From NCBI GenBank assembly GCA_030523245.1, contig JAUNIW010000007.1, positions 1 to 38,224 of the forward strand: a stretch of DNA of 38,224 nt, written 5' to 3'. Both the position numbers and the translations under genes were made by a program. Position 1 is the stretch's first letter, and each line of letters begins with the position of its first letter. Source of the DNA: Pseudomonadota bacterium. Lineage in GTDB: Bacteria; Pseudomonadota; Alphaproteobacteria; RF32; CAG-239. Positions 9,154-17,963 of this stretch are shown here, piece after piece. The notes under the pieces were generated by a model. The model was not told the origin of the DNA and made no database searches. It saw nothing but the letters and a program-made list of their open reading frames with translations.

Positions 9154-9181
9154 GATATTTTTTACAGTAAAAACATTTCTC

Positions 9182-9209
9182 TTTACAAATTAGAAAATAA
9201 ATCTAACAT
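9182..9209 (+). promoter_or_regulatory. Promoter of the structured RNA upstream of the AlgI-like gene
   Basis: TTTACA (9182-9187), 16-nt spacer, TAACAT (9204-9209). The predicted start, around 9215, coincides with the beginning of the GC-richer, hairpin-rich stretch described next. Confidence 0.55.
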
Positions 9210-9212
9210 AGA

Positions 9213-9420
9213 GGCAGATGCAAACTTTGCATCCGGGGCGTCAGAAACCCCGATCATAGACACCCGCCCGTATATGGCGGACAACAAATTATATGCCGAT
9301 AATCTGTCAAAAGGACGGATGTCGGCGGAATAAGGCTTTGCGCACGAAAACGTCGAGCCGTCTTTGTCTATGAACGGTTTCTGAACATCCGCCCGCTTCT
9401 TTCGAAGTGGGTTTTGTTTT
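9213..9420 (+). ncRNA. Structured ~205-nt RNA, class not recognised (sRNA or leader/riboswitch)
   Basis: This fills the only protein-free gap longer than 300 nt. Visible structure: hairpin 9217-9233 (GATGC/GCATC); hairpin 9234-9252 (CGGGG/CCCCG); an 8-bp perfect long-range helix TCATAGAC (9254-9261) with GTCTATGA (9366-9373); hairpin GGCT (9334-9337)/AGCC (9356-9359). An arm at 9313-9322 can pair at 9 of 10 positions with 9385-9394, which overlaps the left arm of the terminator at 9392-9420. With a promoter in front and a terminator behind, it is either a stand-alone small RNA or an attenuating leader of the O-acetylation genes. No tmRNA, RNase P, SRP or standard riboswitch core was recognised. 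Confidence 0.6.
9392..9420 (+). terminator. Intrinsic terminator of the structured RNA
   Basis: CCCGCTTC (9392-9399) pairs completely, with one G-U, to GAAGTGGG (9404-9411) around a TTTC loop, followed by TTTTGTTTT. It lies 32 nt before the next start codon. Confidence 0.9.
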
Positions 9421-9452
9421 AATATCAGAGAAACTGAAAGAGTAGAAGAAGC

Positions 9453-10856
9453 ATGGTTTTTTCGTCTGTACTGTTTTTATCAATGTTTTTACCGGCGGTA
9501 TTATTTTTTTATTTTCTGGCCGGACTTCATCTCCGCAATTATGTGCTGCTGGCGGCCAGCTTGTTGTTTTATGCCTGGGGCGAACCTAAAGCTGTATGGC
9601 TGATGATAGGATTGATTATCGCCTCTTATTATATTGCGCGACAAATTGAAAAAGAAAATGACAAGCATTCGGTTTATTGGCTGTCTTTTGGAATCATCTT
9701 AAATTTATGCGCCTTGTGTTATTATAAATATTGGGTATTTTTTCTGGAAAACATCAATATGCTTCTAAATGGCATTCATCAGCAAACCTTGAATGTTCCG
9801 AATATTGCTCTGCCAATCGGCATCTCATTTTACACTTTTCAAATTATCTCCTATTTAATTGATGTTTACCGGGGTGAAGTAAAAGCACAGAAAAATATTT
9901 TTACTCTTGCAACCTATGTATCTTTATTTCCGCAATTGGTTGCAGGACCGATTGTCCGCTATAAAACCATAGCCGAAGATTTGCTAAACAGAAAAACTGA
10001 TTTTGATAATATATTCAGAGGGCTGCGGCGCTTTGTCATCGGATTGGCAAAAAAAGTCTTAATAGCGGATCAGATGGCGGTTATCGCCGATAAAGTGTTT
10101 GATACTCCGGTAGAACAACTCCCGTGTTTTGTTGCCTGGGTTGGTGCCCTTGCTTATACATTGCAGATTTTCTATGATTTCAGCGGATATTCCGATATGG
10201 CAATAGGTTTGGGGCGAATTTTCTGTTTCCGCTTTCTGGAAAACTTTGAATATCCATATTCTGCAAAGAGCGTGCAAGAATTTTGGCGGCGTTGGCATAT
10301 ATCCTTGTCATCATGGTTTAAAGACTACCTGTATATCCCTTTAGGCGGCAACCGCAAAGGAAAAATAAGAACAATTCTTAACAGTTATATTGTTTTTGCT
10401 TTATGCGGTTTGTGGCACGGAGCAACATGGAATTTTGTCTTCTGGGGTTTGTATCACGGCTCAGGATTGATGATTGAGCGTCTGGGAGTTAAAAAGATAC
10501 TGGATAAAATTCCCGCATTTTTTGCCAATTTATATGTCTGGCTGTTTGTGATTGTCGGCTGGGTTCTTTTTCGCGCGGCCGACTTACCCCATGCCGGACG
10601 CTTTTTACGGGTCATGTTTACAGGCAATAAGGGAATTGAACTCAAAGATTGTTACTGGCTGCCCGAAATGCTGACATACAGCAATTTATGGGCATTGCTT
10701 GCAGGAATATTCTTCAGTTATCCGTTCCCGCAAATCCGTTACGAGAGAATTCGTTATTCGACTGCCGAAACATATATATTGCTGGCAGTTTTTATAACTT
10801 CTTATGTTTTTGCCATGACCTCCACATTTTCGCCATTTATTTATTTCAGGTTTTAA
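9453..10856 (+). CDS. MBOAT-family polysaccharide O-acetyltransferase (AlgI-like)
   Basis: 467 residues, about 10-12 hydrophobic segments, inner membrane. AlgI-type MBOAT proteins move acetyl groups across the membrane for O-acetylation of an exported polysaccharide. Family signatures: PIGISFYTFQ, QLVAGPIVR, FYDFSGYSDMAIG, FWRRWHISLSSWFKDYLYIPLGGNR, and the active-site His322 in CGLWHGATWNFVFWG. An AGAAGAAG-like site precedes the ATG. It lies just behind the structured RNA and 3 nt before an AlgJ/AlgX-like gene, its expected partner. The acceptor glycan cannot be read from the sequence. Confidence 0.93.
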   Translation: MVFSSVLFLSMFLPAVLFFYFLAGLHLRNYVLLAASLLFYAWGEPKAVWLMIGLIIASYYIARQIEKENDKHSVYWLSFGIILNLCALCYYKYWVFFLENINMLLNGIHQQTLNVPNIALPIGISFYTFQIISYLIDVYRGEVKAQKNIFTLATYVSLFPQLVAGPIVRYKTIAEDLLNRKTDFDNIFRGLRRFVIGLAKKVLIADQMAVIADKVFDTPVEQLPCFVAWVGALAYTLQIFYDFSGYSDMAIGLGRIFCFRFLENFEYPYSAKSVQEFWRRWHISLSSWFKDYLYIPLGGNRKGKIRTILNSYIVFALCGLWHGATWNFVFWGLYHGSGLMIERLGVKKILDKIPAFFANLYVWLFVIVGWVLFRAADLPHAGRFLRVMFTGNKGIELKDCYWLPEMLTYSNLWALLAGIFFSYPFPQIRYERIRYSTAETYILLAVFITSYVFAMTSTFSPFIYFRF

Positions 10857-10859
10857 GTT

Positions 10860-12362
10860 ATGAAAAAAAGTCATTATTTATTTGTCGGTATTGTTTTATG
10901 TTTTTTAGTTGCACCTTTGGGGTATATTCTGGGCATTAAAGCTCATACACCAATTTACGGTGTAGAAAATATTGTTGAGCTGCCAAGTTTGCAAAATCAA
11001 TCTTTTTTATCCAAAGAATTTCAAAAAAACTTTGAAGAATGGTGGCAAAGCCACTATATGCTCCGCACGATTTTTCTCAAAACAAAAAATCAGCTGTACG
11101 ATATTTTTAATTTGGGAAAAATCCATTCCGGATTTAACGAGACAGTCATAGAAGGTTCAGATAATTATTTGTATAGTCGCGGATATTTTCTTTCATACCG
11201 GCATACCTGCACTGCTATTCCACCGGAATTCAACAAAATCAAAGAGTTGAAAGACATAGCCGATAAGAAGAATATTTCCGTTTATTTTGTGCTGGCAGCA
11301 AATAAAGCGGTAATTTATCCACAATATATTCCGTCCCGCTACCGCTTTTTTTATGATAACAACTGCGATTACTACAATCAAATAGAGCAGAAACTCAAAG
11401 AAATGGGAATTAACGTATATAATTCACAGAAACTGTTGTCTTCCATAGCTGAAAACGAAACATATCAGCCATATAATAAAACCGGAACGCATTGGAACTA
11501 TTACGGTGCCGGACGCGTTTTTCAGGCATCGGCGGAAATGTTTAACTTTGGCAAAATAGAACTCCGAGATATCGAAACACGTTCACAAAAATATGGCACA
11601 GAAAGAGATATAGCCGATTTGTTGAATTTGTGGATTCCCTACTATCCGCGGCAGAGTTTTTACCGTCCGGTATGGCAAAGCGAAGCCTTTGTCAAAGGAA
11701 AAACGGCAATTATAGGAAATTCTTTTTCCAATGAATATAAGATAAATGCCGAATATTCCGGAATTTTTGAAAATCTGTCCCACTACGAAAATTTACCCTT
11801 AAGTGATAAGGACTGCCACAACATTTTAAATACCGACAGGATTATTTTTGTTTATACCGATAGAGCCTTTTTGCAAGCCAATCATCAGTTTTATCAAAAA
11901 ATAGACAGGCTGATTAAAAACGGAAAATATCTTTTCCGTCATAAATTCTCCGAGAAGAATGAAGACATCACAACAGAAGGCCTATCCTTTTATGAAGACT
12001 GGGGACGCTGGAGCGAAGGCAAATCCGTAAAAATGACCATAAAATTACCAGACATACGGCATAAGCATAATCTCAATCTTAAAATTGTATTTGAGGCTTT
12101 CCCATTTTTATCCGGCACACATAATCAACAAAAAGTGATTGTAAAAGTAAATAAAAAAGAAAAAGCTGTCTGGTTCTTTGAACAAAGAAAAGCAAGTCCT
12201 GATACATCAATAAATCTTGATTTGTCCGAAATTAAAAATAAAGAGCTTCATATTTCTTTTGAGATAGACAACCCAATATCACCGCAAGAACTGAATTCCA
12301 GTATAGATGACCAACGCAAATTGGGTATAGGTTTCAAAACATTATCTATTCAAAGCGATTAA
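10860..12362 (+). CDS. AlgJ/AlgX-like SGNH acetyltransferase, membrane-anchored
   Basis: 500 residues. One N-terminal hydrophobic anchor (residues ~5-26) places the rest in the periplasm, where AlgJ/AlgX-type proteins transfer acetyl groups delivered by the MBOAT partner. Ser288 in IIGNSFSNEY fits the nucleophile block and His211 in GTHWNYYGA the catalytic His. The usual D-x-H-W appears as G209-T-H-W, so the family aspartate may be missing or supplied elsewhere. A C-terminal segment (~residues 380-500) is strand-rich and could be a carbohydrate-binding domain. It lies 3 nt after the AlgI-like gene. Confidence 0.85.
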   Translation: MKKSHYLFVGIVLCFLVAPLGYILGIKAHTPIYGVENIVELPSLQNQSFLSKEFQKNFEEWWQSHYMLRTIFLKTKNQLYDIFNLGKIHSGFNETVIEGSDNYLYSRGYFLSYRHTCTAIPPEFNKIKELKDIADKKNISVYFVLAANKAVIYPQYIPSRYRFFYDNNCDYYNQIEQKLKEMGINVYNSQKLLSSIAENETYQPYNKTGTHWNYYGAGRVFQASAEMFNFGKIELRDIETRSQKYGTERDIADLLNLWIPYYPRQSFYRPVWQSEAFVKGKTAIIGNSFSNEYKINAEYSGIFENLSHYENLPLSDKDCHNILNTDRIIFVYTDRAFLQANHQFYQKIDRLIKNGKYLFRHKFSEKNEDITTEGLSFYEDWGRWSEGKSVKMTIKLPDIRHKHNLNLKIVFEAFPFLSGTHNQQKVIVKVNKKEKAVWFFEQRKASPDTSINLDLSEIKNKELHISFEIDNPISPQELNSSIDDQRKLGIGFKTLSIQSD

Positions 12363-12451
12363 CAATAATTATACCTGTTTGCAATTTCATTTTTCGCTTG
12401 ATTAGAAACGTGATTTGCCTTTATGCTGACAGCAACAAAGGAGATGCCGAC

Positions 12452-13384
12452 ATGTGGCTGAATATTTTCAATCCGATGCCGAAACCCCGCACCGAAGGTT
12501 TTTTACCGGAGCAGGACGGCCATAAAATCTATTATCGTCAATTCGGCAATCCGTCCGGTATTCCGGTCTTATCTTTTCACGGCGGCCCCGGCGGTTCGTC
12601 CCGTCCCAAATATGCCAAATTATTTAACCGGCACAAATACTGCTTTATTCAATTTGACCAGCGCGGATGCGGCCGGTCGGAAGCTCGGGATGTATTTTTC
12701 CGCAACAACACCGAAACTGCTTTATCCGATGCCAACCGCCTGCTGGACTTTTTGGGAATTGACCGGCCGGTTATTGTTCACGGAGCTTCCTGGGGTTCTA
12801 CGCTGGCACTGCTTTTTGCCGAGGCGCATCCCGAAAAAGTAGCAAAAATCATTGTTTCTTCCGTTTTTCTGGCCCGTCCGTACGACACCTCATGGGTCAG
12901 TTCGGAAAGCGAACGTTTTTACCCTGATTTGTGGGCTGAAATGCGGCAGAAGGTTCACCGTACAGACATATATCCAGTCTATCGGCGGCTGTTATTTTCC
13001 AAAAACAAAAAAGACAATTTGAAAGCTCTGGCTTATCTGGGCAGTTACGAATATATGCTGGGGCAGACGGCGCCTCGTTTCCGCCAGCCGGAAATACTGG
13101 ACGAAGCCGAACTCAATGCTGCCCGTATAGCTTTTTATTTTGAGGAACACAAATATTTTATGGGTACTGACCAGATATTACAAAAGTCCGCCGGTATCAG
13201 GCATATTCCCGTACTGATTGTACATAACCGGCTGGACTTCTGTTGTCCGGTTAAACAAGCGTGGGACCTGCATAAAGCCCTGCCCGCTTCCAGACTGATT
13301 ATCAATGCCGGCTGCGGACATTCCACCCCCGAATTGTTCAAAGCGGTGAAAAGAGCCGTTAATACATTTTTGGAATTTGAATAA
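12452..13384 (+). CDS. Alpha/beta hydrolase, proline iminopeptidase-like
   Basis: 310 residues. Proline iminopeptidases remove N-terminal proline from peptides. Signatures: HGGPGG oxyanion region (residues 43-48), DQRGCGRS, nucleophile Ser113 in GASWGSTLAL, and the later HNRLDFCCPV and GCGHS segments carrying the acid and base. The frame is open further upstream from a TTG, but ATG12452 has AAAGGAG at good distance and gives the family length, so I chose it. A one-base stop/start overlap (TAATG) couples it to a glycosyltransferase gene, an unusual setting for a peptidase. A different acyl or ester substrate is possible. Confidence 0.85.
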   Translation: MWLNIFNPMPKPRTEGFLPEQDGHKIYYRQFGNPSGIPVLSFHGGPGGSSRPKYAKLFNRHKYCFIQFDQRGCGRSEARDVFFRNNTETALSDANRLLDFLGIDRPVIVHGASWGSTLALLFAEAHPEKVAKIIVSSVFLARPYDTSWVSSESERFYPDLWAEMRQKVHRTDIYPVYRRLLFSKNKKDNLKALAYLGSYEYMLGQTAPRFRQPEILDEAELNAARIAFYFEEHKYFMGTDQILQKSAGIRHIPVLIVHNRLDFCCPVKQAWDLHKALPASRLIINAGCGHSTPELFKAVKRAVNTFLEFE

Positions 13385-14262
13385 TGAGTTATTTTTCTGT
13401 ATATTTATATAAACTATGGTTAAGAATTTACATTCCTATTTTATACCGAAATAAAAAGAAACGTAAAGCTGTACTCAAACAAAAAACCACAGCTATTGAA
13501 AAAAGCTACCTTAAGCGTTATTTGCCGGTAATAAAAGACGACATTCAGATATCAAAAAACACCAACAAAACCATTTTTATTTGTTGGCTTCAAGGTATGG
13601 AAAATGCACCTGTTGTGGTAAAAAAATGTTATGAATCAATTTGCAAACAATGTCCAGACTACAAAATTGTTGTAATTACAAAACAAAATATGTCTGACTA
13701 CGTTGCTTTTCCTGATTATATAATAAAAAAATATCAAGCAGGACTTATATCAAACACTCATTTTTCGGATATTTTAAGAGTTTCTCTGCTGGGGAAACAC
13801 GGTGGAATATGGATTGATTCCACTGTATTTTTAAGTGCCTCATTGCCAAAAGAAATTACAGAAGCCGACTTTTTTGCTTATCATTGCCATAGCGAACATC
13901 TGCATAATAACAGTTGGCTGTTGAAAAGCAGAGCCAATCACCCGCTTATGGTAAATATGCGAAATTTGTTATTTGCTTATTGGAAAAAAGAAAACAGGCT
14001 TATAAACTATTTTGCATACCATATTTTATTTGATATGATGGTTGAAAACAACCAACAATGTTTTGATTTATGGCAAAAAACGCCGGTACTTTATGACGAT
14101 TGCTATAAATTGGAGGCAAACTTTTTCACCCCGTATTCTCAAGAACTCTGGCATCAAATAAATTCTGAAACAACTATTCATAAACTGAGTTATAAATACA
14201 AAAAACAACCGCAGCCAGATTCATTTTTACAAATATTTTTGGATAATAAACTTGGAGCATAA
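13384..14262 (+). CDS. Capsular-polysaccharide-type glycosyltransferase (GT32-like)
   Basis: 292 residues. The pattern IFICWLQGMENAP, YKIVVITKQN, SDILRVSLLGKHGGIWIDSTVF matches the Caps_synth/GT32-like GT-A enzymes; the D of GGIWIDSTV lies where the nucleotide-sugar-binding DXD motif is expected. An N-terminal hydrophobic stretch (~residues 5-22) may tether it to the membrane. Noticeably AT- and Lys/Asn-rich compared with the preceding gene, as is common in exchangeable glycan loci. Start overlaps the upstream stop (TAATG). Confidence 0.85.
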   Translation: MSYFSVYLYKLWLRIYIPILYRNKKKRKAVLKQKTTAIEKSYLKRYLPVIKDDIQISKNTNKTIFICWLQGMENAPVVVKKCYESICKQCPDYKIVVITKQNMSDYVAFPDYIIKKYQAGLISNTHFSDILRVSLLGKHGGIWIDSTVFLSASLPKEITEADFFAYHCHSEHLHNNSWLLKSRANHPLMVNMRNLLFAYWKKENRLINYFAYHILFDMMVENNQQCFDLWQKTPVLYDDCYKLEANFFTPYSQELWHQINSETTIHKLSYKYKKQPQPDSFLQIFLDNKLGA

Positions 14263-14265
14263 AAA

Positions 14266-15315
14266 ATGAGAATTATAAACGTTATGATTGCTCGTGGCTT
14301 AGGTGGAATTGAACAAGCGTTTTTAGATTATAATAACGCCTTATTGTCAAAAGGTTTTGATGTATTGGCAATTACCGATAAACGAGCACAAATTAACAAA
14401 GAAATGCCTCAACATCCGAATTTAAAACAAAGTAAGATACGTTTTTCGCATCTAAACATCTTTTTAATATATACATTTTATCGTGAATTTAAAAAATATC
14501 AATCTGATTTGATTATAGTACATAGTAAAAAAGCACTGAGTTTAGTCATCTGCGCTGCCAAAATTCTGGGAATAAAAGTTGTCGGTGTGGCACATAATCC
14601 CAAATTCAAACACTTGGATAAATGCGATGCTATTTTTTCTATTACCGAATATCAGCGTCAGATTTTTATAAAGAAAGGATTTGCCGCGGAAAAAATTTTT
14701 GTTATTCCGAACATGATTGCAGAAAAGCGGCCGTATAAACCGCTTCCGCCTTATAAAAAACCGCCGGTTATCGGTACTATCGGCCGTTTTGACCCGATGA
14801 AAGGATTTCCTGATTTTGTGCGGGCGCTTGCTTTGCTGAAACAAAAAGGTATTCCGTTTCGGGCTGTTCTGGCAGGTGGCGCAACAGCAAATTATAAAGA
14901 TGAAGAACAAGAAATCCACCGTCTGATTCAAGAAAATCATCTGGAAAATGATATTCATCTTCCGGGGTGGATACACAATAAAGACGACTTTTATGACCAG
15001 ATTGATATCTTTGTTCTGCCTTCAAAATTTGAACCGTTCGGCATTGTTTTGCTGGAAGCTCTGATACGTTCGCTGCCGGTCGTCAGTTCGCTGGCCGAAG
15101 GTCCGTCCGAAATTTTTGCCCGAACTGATGCGGCTTATTTATTCAAAATCCAAAATCCGTCAGATATGGCACAAAAACTTCAAGATGCGCTGCAAAATTT
15201 TGAACAGACCAAACAAATTGCGGCTAACGGTTATAATCTGTTACAAAACAACTACTCTTTACCGAAAGTTGCGGAAAAACTTGCCTCTGCAATTAACACC
15301 GTATTGGAAGGATAA
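14266..15315 (+). CDS. Glycosyltransferase family 4 (GT-B)
   Basis: 349 residues, cytoplasmic. Two Rossmann halves: N-terminal acceptor domain with GLGGIEQAFLDY, C-terminal donor domain with GTIGRFDPMKGFPDFVRAL, LPGW and the E-x7-E motif EPFGIVLLEAL that contacts the nucleotide sugar. GGAG precedes the ATG, inside the end of the upstream gene. A retaining transferase in glycan assembly; donor and acceptor sugars are unknown. Confidence 0.92.
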   Translation: MRIINVMIARGLGGIEQAFLDYNNALLSKGFDVLAITDKRAQINKEMPQHPNLKQSKIRFSHLNIFLIYTFYREFKKYQSDLIIVHSKKALSLVICAAKILGIKVVGVAHNPKFKHLDKCDAIFSITEYQRQIFIKKGFAAEKIFVIPNMIAEKRPYKPLPPYKKPPVIGTIGRFDPMKGFPDFVRALALLKQKGIPFRAVLAGGATANYKDEEQEIHRLIQENHLENDIHLPGWIHNKDDFYDQIDIFVLPSKFEPFGIVLLEALIRSLPVVSSLAEGPSEIFARTDAAYLFKIQNPSDMAQKLQDALQNFEQTKQIAANGYNLLQNNYSLPKVAEKLASAINTVLEG

Positions 15316-15317
15316 AA

Positions 15318-16289
15318 ATGTCAGAACCTTTAATTTCCGTAATCATTCCCGTTTATAATGCCGAAAAATACCTGCGCAGTTGTCTGGACAGTGTATTGGC
15401 ACAAACCTACAAAAATTGGGAGGCTGTTTGTGTTAATGACGGTTCAACCGATAATTCACAAAAAATTTTAGAAGAATATGCCGCGAAAGACAATCGTTTC
15501 CTCATCATTAACCAAGAAAACGGAGGTGGAAGTTCAAGCCGGAACCGTGCTTTAAAAAACATAAACGGACAGTTTGTCGCATTTTTAGATAATGATGACT
15601 TGTATCATCCTCAGTATCTGGAAATCTTATACACAAATTTGCAAAATGCCCATGCAGACATCAGTTGTTGTAGTTATTTAAAATTTTATGGTGATACTGA
15701 CCATAATTTTACAGAAAGATATACCGTCAATTTTGACAATATTCAAACTTCGCCGTTTAAGGCTAAGTTCGGTAGAAAAAAGAAAATAGAAAGCCTTATG
15801 TGGTGCAAACTGTACAAAGCTGAACTTCTCAAAAACATCTCTTTTTCAACGAAACTTCCGGCAATCAATGATATACTTTTTAATATAGAAATATTACTGG
15901 CCAGCAAATGTGCTGTCTGTTGTAAATATCAATTAGTCGCCTATCGTCAAAGCAATAACAATCAAACTTTAAAACCCCTTTCAGACAAACGTATAGAAGA
16001 ATATACAGCTTTGCCGGCTGAAATTATCAATTTGATTAAGACTTATCCGCAAGAACAAAAAACCTTACATAAAATTGCCGGAAGATATGCTTACGGTATG
16101 TTTGTTAAGGACTTTTGCAAAAAATATAATCCGCAAAAAGATATGATATTATACGAAAAATTACGTTTTAATCTTCAGGAACTTGTTCATCAAAAGATTA
16201 TCAACTATTCGGATATTTCCCTAAAACACAAAATTGCAATGTTTGCGTTTTTACATAAATACTTTACACTTTTGAAATTTACACTTTGA
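15318..16289 (+). CDS. Glycosyltransferase family 2 (GT-A)
   Basis: 323 residues. Classic GT2 start PLISVIIPVYNAEKYLRSCLDS, then NDGSTDNS, GGGSSSRNRAL and the metal-binding DNDD motif near residue 91. The C-terminal half is less conserved and may choose the acceptor. GGAAGGA precedes the ATG, 2 nt after the GT4 stop. Last gene of the + strand cluster; its end overlaps the convergent PHP gene by 11 bp, with no terminator visible between them. Confidence 0.93.
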   Translation: MSEPLISVIIPVYNAEKYLRSCLDSVLAQTYKNWEAVCVNDGSTDNSQKILEEYAAKDNRFLIINQENGGGSSSRNRALKNINGQFVAFLDNDDLYHPQYLEILYTNLQNAHADISCCSYLKFYGDTDHNFTERYTVNFDNIQTSPFKAKFGRKKKIESLMWCKLYKAELLKNISFSTKLPAINDILFNIEILLASKCAVCCKYQLVAYRQSNNNQTLKPLSDKRIEEYTALPAEIINLIKTYPQEQKTLHKIAGRYAYGMFVKDFCKKYNPQKDMILYEKLRFNLQELVHQKIINYSDISLKHKIAMFAFLHKYFTLLKFTL

Positions 16290-17106
16290 ACGGATTAAAA
16301 CGATTGATATAACCAATGTCGGAAAGTAACTTTTCGGCACGCTCAAAATGCTGTCCTAATGTGGCTACATCATGCGAATCGTCACTCAAAAGAACCGGTA
16401 CGTTATGCTTATTTAATTCTATCAGCATCTGCTTTTCCGGATGCGGCCGGTTAATCCGGTTATAGCCGCTGGTATTCAACTCATACGGTTGTCTGTATTT
16501 TGCCAGCGTCTCAATAACCATATTTTTGGAGTTATCCCACTCCGGCGTGGTACATAGATTGAAAATCGCACAATAGTCAAGATGTGCCATAAAAGTAAAA
16601 TAACCGCTTTCCACCGCTGCCGCAATATTGCGCCAGTAATTGCGCAGATATTCCTGAAATTCCGGACGGGACGGCAAATCAGGATAATGTTTGATATGAT
16701 ACAAATTACATAAAAAACTTTCATTATCCGCGTATAAAAAATGCGTTGAACCAATCAAATAATCCACATCCAGATTTTTGCGCATTTTTTCAAAATTATT
16801 ACGCCAATAAGCCGACGGGAAAAAATCCACCTCAAAACCAATCCGAACTTTTATTTTGTGCTTTTCCGCCGCCGCACGGATAATTTCAATATGCCGTTGG
16901 CAGGCTGCCTCCGCTGTTTTGAAATCGCAAAAAAACATCGGTTCATAATTTGGCATATTACTCAGATTTTTGTGACAAATCAGATGATTGGAAACACCTA
17001 TTTCAGCAAAGCCTTTAGCTTCGGCGGCAGCAATCATTTCTTCAGCACTGTGATGCCCGTCAAAATGCAATTCGTTATTGTGTGTGTGATATGTAAAATT
17101 CTGCAT
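16279..17106 (-). CDS. PHP-domain phosphoesterase (HisJ/histidinol-phosphatase-like)
   Basis: 275 residues from MQNFTYHTHNNELHFDGHHS. PHP metal ligands are visible: YHTHNN motif at the N-terminus, GVSNH, the Glu of GFEVDFFP, IGSTHF, MAHLDY and the final DDSHD. The family includes histidinol-phosphate phosphatase HisJ/HisK and other phosphoesterases. No histidine-biosynthesis neighbours are present, so the substrate is uncertain. The frame is open 14 codons further upstream, but this ATG overlaps the patatin stop in TAATG and begins the domain exactly, so it is preferred. Confidence 0.85.
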   Translation of the reverse strand: MQNFTYHTHNNELHFDGHHSAEEMIAAAEAKGFAEIGVSNHLICHKNLSNMPNYEPMFFCDFKTAEAACQRHIEIIRAAAEKHKIKVRIGFEVDFFPSAYWRNNFEKMRKNLDVDYLIGSTHFLYADNESFLCNLYHIKHYPDLPSRPEFQEYLRNYWRNIAAAVESGYFTFMAHLDYCAIFNLCTTPEWDNSKNMVIETLAKYRQPYELNTSGYNRINRPHPEKQMLIELNKHNVPVLLSDDSHDVATLGQHFERAEKLLSDIGYINRFNPFKV

Positions 17107-17963
17107 TACGATTTCGATTTTTGTAAAAATTTCAACAACTGCGGCCATAAATTCAGCGTATCACTCCGCCCCAAATCATAAACTTGCTGCAGCACCTCCT
17201 TATTGGTTTCCGCATGCCTGATTTTGATATTCCGGCTGGGACGGATGACAAAAGCCGTACCATCTTTTTGCGCCGCCTCAATCTGTTTCAGTTCGTTGTT
17301 ATACATCAGATGACGGTTTTGAATGGCTGCGGCAAATTTGGGATATCGGTGATAAATCAACGGTGCCAGCCAGCTCAGTTTGTTTTTCTTTTTTTGATAG
17401 CCGGCGGCCCGCGTCTGTACAACAACACAACGTTCATATCCCCTTTTCCGGAAAGCGGCTAACGGTATACTGTCGCAAATACCGCCGTCCAGAAACTTTT
17501 TACCGTCGATTTCGGAAATACGTGACACAAAAGGCATAGATGCCGATGCCCGTATATAGGACAAATATTTCTCGTGCATATTCGGACATTTGATATATTC
17601 CGCCTGCCCGCTTTGTAAATTACTGCAAACCGCATAAAAATCCTGCGGACTTTGCTCAAATGCCTTGTGGTCAAAAGGAAAAAGCTTTTCCGGCAGCAGA
17701 TGATAACAAAATTCTTCATTAACCATATTTCCGGTCGTCAAAAAAGAATACCAGCTCATATACTCTTTGCTGCCGGCATATTTCAACGTATAATCGATAC
17801 TGCGGCGATGCTGTCCGGACACAAAAGAACAGCCGTAAATCGCACCGGCCGAAACGCCGATAACGCCGTCAAACGTCAATCCTTTTTCCATCATAACGTC
17901 CAGCACACCGGCCGTATAAATTGCCCGATGCGCGCCGCCTTCCAAAACCAATCCTGTTTTCAT
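17106..17963 (-). CDS. Patatin-like phospholipase
   Basis: 285 residues, no signal peptide. Patatin fold: oxyanion loop EGGAHRAIYTAGVLD (residues 8-22), nucleophile Ser38 in GVSAG and catalytic Asp159 in the DGG motif. Hydrolyses acyl esters, probably of phospholipids, on the cytoplasmic side. It overlaps the upstream YwqK-like gene by four bases (ATGA) and the PHP gene by one base, so the three are translated as a unit. Confidence 0.92.
   Translation of the reverse strand: MKTGLVLEGGAHRAIYTAGVLDVMMEKGLTFDGVIGVSAGAIYGCSFVSGQHRRSIDYTLKYAGSKEYMSWYSFLTTGNMVNEEFCYHLLPEKLFPFDHKAFEQSPQDFYAVCSNLQSGQAEYIKCPNMHEKYLSYIRASASMPFVSRISEIDGKKFLDGGICDSIPLAAFRKRGYERCVVVQTRAAGYQKKKNKLSWLAPLIYHRYPKFAAAIQNRHLMYNNELKQIEAAQKDGTAFVIRPSRNIKIRHAETNKEVLQQVYDLGRSDTLNLWPQLLKFLQKSKS

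Noticed and set aside
9283-9316. TTGACA and TATAAT on the - strand inside the structured RNA region
   Set aside because: They are only 11 nt apart, which does not fit a sigma-70 promoter.
9213-9333. A tmRNA-like reading: an open frame containing ADNKLYADN and ending in a TAA within the structured RNA
   Set aside because: The tag would end in Ala-Glu instead of the needed Ala-Ala, and there is no tRNA-like end or T-loop sequence nearby.
12398-12451. Upstream extension of the proline iminopeptidase-like gene from a TTG
   Set aside because: The ATG at 12452 has a strong AAAGGAG and gives the usual family length; the extra residues do not match the family.
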